From: Acephala macrosclerotiorum
Lineage: Eukaryota > Ascomycota > Leotiomycetes > Helotiales > Mollisiaceae
Length of the DNA stretch: 64,000 nt
Direction of reading: 5' to 3'
Assembly: GCA_014904845.1 (NCBI GenBank)
Contig: MU119256.1
Location: 1 to 64,000, forward strand
Shown here: one piece after another, positions 55,780 to 64,000 of the stretch
Layout: the number at the start of each line of letters is the position of its first letter
Position numbering within the stretch: position 1 is the first letter of the stretch
Notes under the pieces: generated by a model
Seen by the model: the letters and a program-made list of their open reading frames with translations, nothing else
Told to the model about the DNA's origin: nothing
Databases searched by the model: none
Position numbers and translations under genes: made by a program

Positions 55780-57007
55780 TCGCTTGTCAGTCTACAGCTC
55801 GGGAAATTCTGTATGGAAGCTCACCATGAGGCCTGGTATCCAGCCCCTCCAGCACCGTAATTATGAATCACCCAAGTCTTTCCCATCTTTTCCCTCTCCA
55901 GTCTTGCACCGCCTTTTCGACTGGCTATTGCAGAAGTCAGCATACGCTCGAGATTTGGTCACACCAGACTCACGCCTCAATCCTACTGCATGCTGAATGA
56001 CCTTCAAGTCTTCTGACTTCCCTAGCTCAGAAGCCAAAGCGCAACATCTCCTCTTGATGTCCTCCGCGAACTCAAGATCGACTTCGCCATCCCACTCATT
56101 GTCAAAGCGACAGCCTCCAAGAATGACCCCGCCGCCGGGATTGCGAGGGAAGACGTATGTTGTGTCTTTGTTCACTCGCTGAGGACTTCTGAAGTACATA
56201 CGCTCCATTAGGACCCCCGGATTCTCGACGAGCATGACTTGTCCCTGCTTTCTGTTAGTAAGGAATGAGGACAACGGGGGATCTGAGACGGACTCGGGTC
56301 GGGTAGAGCAACTTATCCTCAACACCCTTCAAACTATACGATCCCAGACCGGTGCAGTTGAATACCGCTCTCACGCTTGGATCGTCTGTCAACTCTCGAA
56401 TGTCAGTCACAGACTTCCGCTGAAACTCAATCCCTCTCTTCAGCGCCTCGTTTTGCAACCTTTCATCTCATCAACTTCTTTCTTTCATCCCATTCCAGGA
56501 CCGGATAACTCACCAAGGCAAATACACCTGAACATTAATCACGAACGTCTGAGCCTCATACCCAAACTTCGTCCCCTCCCTCTTCTCCCCCTTCTCGTCC
56601 AACCACCTCAGCCTCGTCATCTCCTCATACCACACCTTCCCAGTACCCTGACTCAAGATCCCCGCCTCTTCCTTCTCACTATCATAAAATGCCCAAATTG
56701 GCATTCGACTCACCCCGCTCTCTTTCCCCTTCGTATCGGCCAACTCCTCAAACTTCCGATATGTAACTAAATCCCAATTCTCCTGTCGACCATTGTCAGT
56801 TGCTACGGAAAGCCAGTTTGCTCCGGCCCAGGGAGAAGTGTATTGGATTGAGCGGTCGCCAGGGAGGTGTGTGGCTAGGATCTTTATAGCGGCGGTGGGA
56901 AAGCGGGAGGAGAGTTCGAGGGCGGTTGTGAGACCGATGACACCCGCGCCTAGAATTTTGAACGTCATTTTCGGAGGGCTGCTTTCTGGAGAGTTTGGGG
57001 AAGACAT
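55724..57007 (-). CDS. D-amino-acid oxidase (FAD, DAAO family)
   Basis: Five exons: 57007-56514, 56459-56294, 56244-55965, 55924-55825 and 55775-55724, with continuous frame. The FAD-binding start is TFKILGAGVIGLTTALELSS with G-x-G-x-x-G. The DAAO blocks SPWAGANWLSVA, AVFNCTGLGSYSL, LYPTRGQVMLVENPG, GGGVILGGCRF and WVIHNYGAGGAGYQASWG are all present, including the Arg/Tyr substrate region MYFRSP...TTYVFPR. The enzyme deaminates D-amino acids to 2-oxoacids with H2O2 release, usually in peroxisomes. The C terminus is PDSKV rather than a canonical SKL signal. The last exon lies inside the 3' coding end of the convergent Zn2Cys6 gene. Confidence 0.9.
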
Positions 57008-57606
57008 TGTAGAGCTTTGTGTGACTTTATGTATTGAGTTATATGACGAGGCTGTGGGTTTGAAACCGTGGCTGGCTGCGTGATGCGAGTGTTCGGGCCA
57101 ATCGCGGGGTTCTAACTCCGGATTAGGATTGATATGAACGAATGTGTATCTAATTGAGTGAAGAGTGAAAGTTGGAACTGGTTCAGCCTTATATGATTTA
57201 TGGTGGATATCCGTCTCCGTTGTCAGTCTGGCCGGGCGTGATTTTTATCTACATTGTCGGTGTTGTTGAATTGGAGTTCGGTCAACAGTGGAACAGTGGG
57301 GCCGCTTGGCGTGCTTAAGGTCGGATGAGCCGTTTAATGGGAGCGGAGGTGTGCCGAGATTCTGTGGTGTGGCGAGGACGGACTTTGTTTTCCTCTCTCG
57401 AAATTGAAATGAATAATCCTCGATTATTTCAACATGCGAGCTTCCTAGAAGGTGCCTCTGAATTGAAGTCTTCGCAGTGGCCGCCATCTTACACTCATGT
57501 GAATGCCAACTTTTACTGGAGGCAGCTGGAAGTTGGACCCTCGATATCAGAATTACCATTGTATCATTACATAAGAGAAGCTGCTCGCTGTCACTCATCG
57601 TTATTA
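57008..57606. other. Intergenic region, nothing recognised
   Basis: It contains the DAAO promoter and the 3' flank of the next gene. ORFs here (e.g. 57245-57598, minus) lack domain features. Confidence 0.4.
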
Positions 57607-59028
57607 TTATTGCGGCGCATAAATGAAAGCCAACTGATCCATCTCATCCCCATCCTGTCCAAGGAAACCAACAATTTGCCATCCCGTCGGAGCGGTAAAC
57701 GTAGCGCAGTCACTAGTAGCAGTTCCCGAGCTGAGAGTATTTCCCGAACTTGTTGTTGCGAGGATGTAAAAGTTTCTAGTCTCACCATCCTTCTGTCCTT
57801 GACATAATTCCGCCTTGGTCCAGTACTCCTTACTTCCCAACGTCAAACTAGCTGCCGTACCACCTGTTCCTCCGTGCGTGAAACTCGTCCCAGTCGTGAG
57901 CGTCAGGCCTACGGAATCGAGGCGTGAGCCACCGCGGAAGGTTAAGGTGGATGGTTTTGGTGACGAAGGGAGGGATGGGAGGTCGCTGAACCAAGTACCG
58001 TGTGGACCACCCCAGAATCCGGATTGTCGGAAGGAAGAGGAAACGGCCCAGGTGTAGTTCACGGTTATGGGGTTGTGGTCGCTGAGGATAGAGCCGTCGG
58101 ATTGGAGGAACTTTGAGGATTCGTAGTTGAAGTATGTGGCGGAGAGAGTGAGCTGTTTTGAGCCTCGATAGAAGACTTTGTCGACGGTTTCGCAGGTGTT
58201 GATTAAGGATGGGTTGTCACAGATTGTCTCGACGGTGGGGTTTACGCCGCCTCTCTCGAGTTCGACGAAGGCATCGGTCAGCCCATTCTGGGTCTCGAAA
58301 ACAGTGATACCGTCGGCGGTTCGGGTGTATCGGGAGTTAGTATCTCCGTAGACAACGACTGAATTTCCGATTGACCAAGTATCGATGTAGTCTGCAACTT
58401 GTTGGAGGTTGGCTGCACGAGCTGCCTCGTCTCCATCTTCGGTTCTGGGTTGAGATTCAGTCAGATGGCCTCAAGTGGGAATGGAGGCCGTACCCCGCGT
58501 CAGCATGCAGATTGTAGAAGTCGATGTAAACGCCTTCAGATATGATGGTACGCATGAATGTAAATCCTTTCGGGGTCAGACAATCTGATCCCGATGCATC
58601 AGAGCATGTGTCCCATTTGGTGCGCGAGAAATCAATCCAGTCAAAATTGGAAAGGGTGTTGAGTCCGCTGCCAATGCCAGCACCGCCAGAGGTAGCAGTT
58701 CTGTAGGGATGATCATCTGTCGCATAGATATATGCATGGTAGTTGAACTACAAGAGTGTCAACACGATATGTTCTTGGGCAATTGCTCATAACAACGATT
58801 TCTTACATCCTCCTGAACGTGGATCACGTCGTAATCGTACTCTGCAAAGTACGTTCCAATTATACCTGCATTCGTTGCCTTGTCACCCGTGACGGAATTA
58901 TCATTCAGGATCGAAGGGAGTCCAGCAACGTTGAAGGAGAGGATGTTGAAATCCCCGCTTGTCGCAGCTGCTAAGGCAGAGGTCAAAGAAGTAGCCAGAG
59001 CGGCAAGGCTGAGGAGAAGACGAGCCAT
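57607..59028 (-). CDS. Secreted EEP-family phosphatase/nuclease fused to a jacalin-like domain
   Basis: Three exons: 59028-58807, 58747-58494 and 58444-57607. The signal peptide is MARLLLSLAALATSLTSALA. The endonuclease/exonuclease/phosphatase core shows FNILSFNVAGLPS, VIHVQED, YIDFYNLHADAG, NSVVVYGDTNSRYT and ILSDHNPITVNY, i.e. the N, E, N-x-H-x-D, G-D-x-N and S-D-H-N residues of the fold. From about residue 300 a jacalin-like lectin domain follows: SGFWGGPHGTWFSDLPSLPS, STLTFRGGSRLDSVGLT, HGGTGGTAASLTLG, GWQIVGFLGQDGDEMDQLAF. Substrates could be inositol phosphates, sphingolipids or nucleic acid; the lectin may target it to glycans. Complete, with no damage. Confidence 0.85.
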
Positions 59029-60344
59029 GATGTTGATTGAGGAGTTGGTTTGTCGCTACTTCTCCCTCGGTAACGCGGATTCTCTCTAGACTTTATAGAA
59101 TGTGATATCCTGGGCTCTCTCCGGAGACGGAGGGGCAGAAATCTGCTTGTTCATGGGGTTGTCCATCCATGATATGTCAAATGCACATCCCAGACTCTAA
59201 GTCTTGGTTTGGATGAGCTAATCGATCGACTCCGAGCATCTGCCAGACATCTTGATCACGAACCCCGGAAAATGGCATGCTGCAGCTTCCAGATGCGGTC
59301 GTGTTTATCTGCTCGTGATGAAACACTTCTCGATCATTGGCCTTGCCAGAAAGCCAAGAAGCGATAGATTCGGAGCATATTTCTAGAAAAGATCAAGGGC
59401 GCGGATAAAGCTTCAGAAAAGAAGTGTTGTCCCTGCCAAGAGATGCGGCCAAGACTGATAGATTGGGAGAGGGGTCGTGCCCTATATGATGCCTATAACA
59501 TGCTTTTACACGTGTTGGCGTGAAAGGCTTCACATGCAATGAGCAATACGGCGCTTGTCGTACAGCTTGAGCGTGTCAGGCTTCGATGTTGATAGAGATG
59601 AAAGAAGAAGGCGAAAGTTCGAGAGAGGGGAGAACTCTTTAGCTTGGAGACACTTCAAGCTAGAGCGAATCAGTCCTAGCGTTGGCTTCTCAAACGCGAC
59701 AATGAGAACGTGTTCCAAAACCATTTTCAACATCAAACATCTTCTGTCTACACTACCCAAGTGGCATGTCCCTCATATCCTTTGGTTCTTCCGTTTCGCC
59801 TCTGCCTGCAGACCTTTGTCTCTATTAAGGCTCTCCATCGATCGCTCTGCGAGCTCAATCTCTCGCCACAATTTCTCGAAACTTGCTTTGAATGAGACTT
59901 TTCGCTACTTCTAATAGTCTTGCTTCAAAACATAGGAGAGGTAACGTGAAATATTTGGACAAAATCAACTTTTTACCACGTGACCAAACACATCATGCTT
60001 CCATTCCAAGGTTCGGTCTTTGACTGAAGGCGTTCCTAAGCAAGCGAGAAGCACTTTTCGCTTTGGAACTGCATGGGCCAGTTTTTTGACCTGTCTCCTG
60101 TCTCCTGATTGTTTTTGCAAAAGAGAAGTCTCCATGGTTTTGCGTAAAATCACCCTCAATTGCGGTGTCCAAGTTCGGGGAAAGTGGGGATCCAACACAG
60201 CGCACACAGCGATACTGGAACAATTCTTCCTGTCGCAATTATGTTGAGATTTTTCATTTTCATCCTTGAGAAATTATCCTGTGTCATTGCAAACCTTGGC
60301 ATTCAGAGATTCGCGTCAAGTCAAGTACTCGGAGGATTGCCACG
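59029..60344. other. 1.3-kb intergenic region
   Basis: ORFs 59530-59760 (minus), 59555-59914 (plus) and 59965-60247 lie on both strands of the same DNA without domains or splice support. No gene called. Confidence 0.4.
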
Positions 60345-62131
60345 ATGGACAAGGAGCTCTATTCCGACATCGAGCCAAAGACAGTGGAGTCTGAGAATGA
60401 GAATGTTGAAGCCGGGAAAGAGGTTAGTGTGTCCTCCCAGTTTCCAGGAAAGGTACTAACATTCAGCAGGCTATCGTAAATGCACCAGGCAGCCCGCCAG
60501 AGCGTACTCTGGAAGAGAAGGCCCTCGTCCGGAAGCAAGATCTTAGAATTGTCCCTCTTTGCGCCGCAATATATCTCCTCTGCTATCTTGACGTCTCAAA
60601 CATTGGCAATGCCAAGACCCTGAACTCTTCGACTCACAATGATTTGCTTTCCACGACGCACATGACTAACTATCAATACATGTCAGAGACTCTCTCCATC
60701 AAAGACCCATATGCTGACAAACACTAGTATCGCTCTCATGGTGTTCCTGGTAGCCTACGCTGTCTTCGAAGTCCCTTCGAACTATTTACTCAAAAAACTC
60801 AGTCCCAGCAAATGGATCGCTTTCCTCATGTTCCCTTGGGGGGCGGTCACGATGGGTTTGGGTGGAACTCAGAACTTCGCTGGTGTGACAGCAGTGCGGT
60901 TCATCCTTGGCATGTTTGAAGCTGGCCTCTTTCTGGGCCTCGTCTATTATCTGACTTTCTGGTACGGACGGATGAGAGATCTATCCGGGTCGCGTTCATT
61001 CTAGCTTCAGCTACCTCGGCAGGGGCCTTTGGAGGAGCTATAGCCTACGGTGTGGATCATATGAACCAAGTGTCGGGTTTATCAGCGTGGCGGTGGCTAT
61101 TCATCCTGGAAGGAATTCCGTCTTGCATCTCGTCGGTCTTCGTGTTCTTCTTCCTTCCTGATTACCCGGAGACTGTGAAGTGGCTGGACAGGACGACAAG
61201 GCTCTTGCAATTCATCGCTTGAAGTTTGAAGCGTCTCATGGTCACGATGAAGCTTTGACATGGGCTCAGGCGAAAGAAACTTTGACAGATTGGCGGTTAT
61301 ACGCCCACTATGCTGTCTACTTCGGTATCTCGACACCGTTCTCGAGTCTTTCGCTGTTCACGCCGAGCATCACTGCTGGTCTCGGTTACAAGAATCTGCT
61401 TGCTCAATTCATGACTGTCCCGCCATATGCAGTCGTTTGTAAGTCATCCACCGGTTTGACTGGGGCAATATTGACATTGAGTAAGATGTTGTCACACTGT
61501 TGGTTTCATTTTCGACGGATCGTTTCAATGCGTACGAAACCCATCCTTAACCTCACAGTCACAAGGAACTGACTTACTCCCAGTCGCGGCCTCCACTCAG
61601 CAGCCATGGCACCAGTCGGTGCAGCAGGCTTCGTAACCTCTGCTACTCTTCCCGCGCATGCATACCATGTAAGCATCGTTCTTTCTCCCTATTGCATCCC
61701 TCTGACTCTGATCACAGTCTCGATATGGTTGCCTCATTGTCGCTGCCTCCGGTGCATTCTCATGGTGAGCCCGCCCTGTTCCGCCTCGCCCCCCTTCCCT
61801 TGGTCTCTGACTTACCCACCGACATTGTCCATCCCACTACACCGAAAATGCTAACAAACAACCAGTATCCCGCCCCTTCTCGGCTGGCTTTCCTCAAATC
61901 TCCACACAACCGGCGCTCTCAGTCGGCGCACCAGGTCAGATCGCCGGTGTCTGGATCTACAAGGCAGATAAAGCTACCAAAGGGTATCCGACTGGTCACT
62001 GGACGAACGCTGGGTTACTGTTTTTCGTCGCTATTGGGTGTGTGGGGTTGAGGATCTATTATGGGCTGCTGAATCGGAGGATTTTGAGAGGTGGTGTGGA
62101 GGGTGGGGTCGAGAGGTTGTTTCGGTATTAG
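60345..62131 (+). pseudogene. MFS transporter (allantoate permease/ACS type) pseudogene
   Basis: It is readable as an anion:cation-symporter family transporter, with exons starting at 60345 (MDKELYSDIEPKTVESENEN). Landmarks are RKQDLRIVPLCAAIYLLCYL, YAVFEVPSNYLLKKLSPSKW, FILGMFEAGLFLGLVYYLTF, RSIRVAFILASATSAGAFGG, WRWLFILEGIPSCISSVFVF, TPSITAGLGYKNLLAQFMTV, STDRFNARGLHSAA and ending VERLFRY. The introns are well formed, but coding frames break at least three times: about 60962 (a base missing in TAC-GG), about 61190 (KWL to QDDKALAIHRL), and about 61920 (GALS to VGAPGQIAGVW, with a short deletion). These are indels, not C-to-T nonsense changes. Such permeases import ureides, vitamins or other carboxylates. 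Confidence 0.75.
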
Positions 62132-62307
62132 GTGAGTCTTTACGGATTGTTGAAAAATGGTGACATTTAGGTTGAGAAATTTCAAGGTCTAGGGCTCTAT
62201 GAAGTCTCGAGGCATTTTCCCAAGTTGCAAGCTTCCTCCAAATAACTCTATTTCCATCCAGACTTGTCTCAGTCGTTCCAATCCCGCTATCTATCTCACA
62301 CCCACAA

Positions 62308-62850
62308 TCAAACCTTCACATGCTTCGACTTCCCTGGCCAACTCGTTCTCCTCTTCGTCCTAACATAAACATTCAACGGCATAATCAACCGAAAAGCCGG
62401 ATCATACCTACCAGATCACTCCCCACCTTCTCAATCCTATACCTATACACCAACATACTAACAATAACCCTAACCTCCTCTAACGCAAAATTAAACCTAA
62501 TACACATCCTCGACCCGGCAGTAAACGGCACATAAGCAGTCTTGTGCCTATGCTTCACTTTATCCGTGTTCCGTCTGGATCGAATTTATTAGGGTTCTCC
62601 CAGATCGAAGGGTGTTTGTGGATGTGTGGTATGGAGATTATCATTACGGCGTCTTTGGGGATCCAGTATCCGCCGGGAAGGATGACGGATCAAATGGCAG
62701 TTCGGCTGGGTTGTAGGAGGGGTTTTGCATTCGCTGGACTTGATGAAGATTCCTAGGAAGTGGAGGGAGTTTGCGAGGTCGGGCGTCTATTTCGTATCTG
62801 GTGTGACGCCGTAATCGACCAGTTTTTTAGAGAAGTCTCTCTTGATTACC
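62308..62850 (-). pseudogene. Cytochrome P450 C-terminal fragment
   Basis: On the minus strand, different frames give GYWIPKDAVMIISIPHIHKH, WENPNKFDPD, then HKTAYVPFTAGSRMCIRFNF with ALEEVRVIVSMLVYRYRIE, and AFRLIMPLNVYVRTK before a stop near 62308. This is the P450 perf/heme-binding region (F-x-x-G-x-R-x-C-x-x-x-F-A, with Ile for the usual Gly after Cys) and the last strands. At least two frameshifts interrupt it, and nothing upstream restores the N-terminal 350 residues. A relic adjacent to the broken MFS gene. Confidence 0.65.
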
Positions 62851-63302
62851 TGGATATGTCACGAGAATGTACAGCATCCAGGACAGGATTGAAGCAATGG
62901 CGATGAACCCCGCACATCAACTCCTATCACCTCATCTTAATCAAATCTCACGAACGCCTATATACATCTACTGTGCTGAAGACAGCAACGTCCCGATACA
63001 TATTGTGGCAAGTGTTCTAGGGGTTATCACATGTTTCAGTTTCCGTTCAATTCACGCTGGCGAGTCGTTCTGCTTGCTAGATTTAATCACTTTCGTTGCA
63101 GGATGAACGATTCGTAAGGCGAATGTTCGTAAACCTCTATTCCAGGAAAAGAGGCTAATATGATTGCGGTTGAGGGTCCAACAAGCTTATACCTTCCATC
63201 CAATCCAACCCCGAACTTAGTGGCTCCGTCCCCTTTCTTCCCAGTTGAGCACAAATTTTGATCATCAAATCCAATCGTTCTTTTAACACCCCGAAAACTT
63301 CA
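62851..63302. other. Unassigned DNA between P450 relic and amidohydrolase
   Basis: No gene recognised. It may hold further decayed P450 sequence. The plus ORF 62867-63106 has no feature supporting it. Confidence 0.35.
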
Positions 63303-64000
63303 TCACGCATATGTCTCCCCAGGTGTCTCAACCATCATCTTCTCCCATACCTCTGAGCTCACCCAACTTCTCAAGCTCTTCAGTATCGCAACATCATCAA
63401 TATTTCTGAATGGCTCAGGAATCTCAATGCTTCGTCCTTTTCGATGCTTGGCTTCGCCAGTGTGAGGCCAATCGCTCGCCCAAATGAGCTGATCCGGCAC
63501 CTCTTTTGCGAGTCTCTTCACCACGAGCGCCAGGTCTGGATACCTCTCTTTCTCCTCCTCGGAAGCACGAGGAAAGCCTGAAACCTTGACAATGAGATGT
63601 CTCCCTTTCGCCAGTGCGATCAAAGAATCAAATCCTGGCTGTTCAATTGTGGAGGCACCTTGAGCGAGCGTGGACGAACCTTTCATCCCGCCCAAGTGGT
63701 CAGCGATAATTCGGACACCCAGGTTCTCGATGGAATGTTTCAATTCTGAAGTTTTTATCAGCTTAACTTCATCTAAGAATAAGAGAGTATGAGTCCTTAC
63801 CATCCCAAAAGCGACCTGGAATGAATAACTGAATCCACCATTTTTCTCCCAACCCCGCATTCTTAATGTACTCAGCAGTTTCCATCATCTCTTTCCTCAA
63901 CGCATCGCCCGAAATACTTCCTCCAGACGAAACCATATTCAATCTCACTCCTCGCACTCCAAGTCTATCCATCTCAAGCAAGTTATCCTTCTCCATCTGC
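63303..64000 (-). CDS. Amidohydrolase-2 family protein (5' end outside window)
   Basis: Partial. Exons are beyond 64000 to 63801 and 63745-63303, joined at FWD-ELKHSIE through a GT-AG intron (63746-63800). The visible part has LGVRGVRLNMVSSGG, GEKWWIQLFIPGRF, LGVRIIADHLGGMK with the family His, HLIVKVSGFPRASE, and QLIWASDWPHTGEAKH with the metal-ligand Asp in W-x-S-D-W-P-H. This matches TIM-barrel amidohydrolase-2 enzymes such as 2-pyrone-4,6-dicarboxylate-lactonase-like proteins, which act on lactones or cyclic acids from aromatic degradation. The C terminus is complete (EKMMVETPGETYA). Substrate unknown. Confidence 0.8.

Noticed and set aside
56234..56770. 178-aa plus-strand ORF
   Set aside because: Overlaps three DAAO exons antisense; its Pro/Leu-rich composition is a reflection of the DAAO codons.
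59530..60247. Overlapping ORFs on both strands upstream of the MFS pseudogene
   Set aside because: No start context, splice sites or domains; both strands are open over the same bases, which is uninformative.
1..64000. CRISPR arrays, prokaryotic operons, tRNA and rRNA genes
   Set aside because: I looked for regular direct repeats with spacers and for tRNA T-arm motifs such as GGTTCGAATCC and found none convincing; the genome is eukaryotic with spliced genes.

Overview
The window looks like nuclear DNA of a filamentous ascomycete (Pezizomycotina; a leotiomycete/helotialean relative is my inference). Genes carry short GT-AG introns of about 40-65 nt with CTRAC-like branch points. The protein families are typically fungal: HET-domain, Zn2Cys6, DUF1479, UNC93-like MFS and fungal rhodopsin-domain proteins. 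GC-balanced gene blocks alternate with extremely AT-rich blocks that look like repeat-induced point mutation (RIP).

Left third (1-17.1 kb). A 6.9 kb AT-rich block is followed by damaged genes: a truncated Cys-rich secreted-type protein, an F-box/LRR pseudogene, a caspase-like pseudogene with six in-frame stops and a frameshifted Myb/SANT-like fragment. A second AT-rich block (14.24-15.15 kb) abuts an intact HET-domain gene.

Middle (17.9-30.9 kb). Housekeeping-type genes come first: a LAMTOR2/Ego3-like roadblock protein, two small membrane proteins, a two-domain glyoxalase I and D-3-phosphoglycerate dehydrogenase. Then come a third AT-rich block with a different decay signature, a broken amidoligase gene, and an intact six-exon caspase-like gene with a coiled coil.

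Right half (33.4-64 kb). Mostly intact genes: a DUF1479 oxygenase-like protein, an UNC93-like transporter, an Rnl2-type RNA ligase, a second HET gene (with a suspect N-terminal stop), a Ser/Pro-rich nuclear-type protein, a rhodopsin-domain membrane protein, an SMP-30-like secreted propeller, a RanBP2-finger membrane protein, a Zn2Cys6 regulator convergently overlapping a D-amino-acid oxidase, and a secreted EEP phosphatase/nuclease-like enzyme fused to a jacalin-like domain. An MFS pseudogene, an antisense P450 remnant and an amidohydrolase cut by the window edge follow. Two short inverted-repeat (MITE-like) families lie at 45.8 and 48.95-49.2 kb.

The main theme is allorecognition or cell-death-type genes (two HET, two caspase-like, one amidoligase) interleaved with RIP-like blocks. 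Several pseudogenes decayed by C-to-T nonsense changes, others by indels. Gene models were spliced by eye, so exon ends are proposals.
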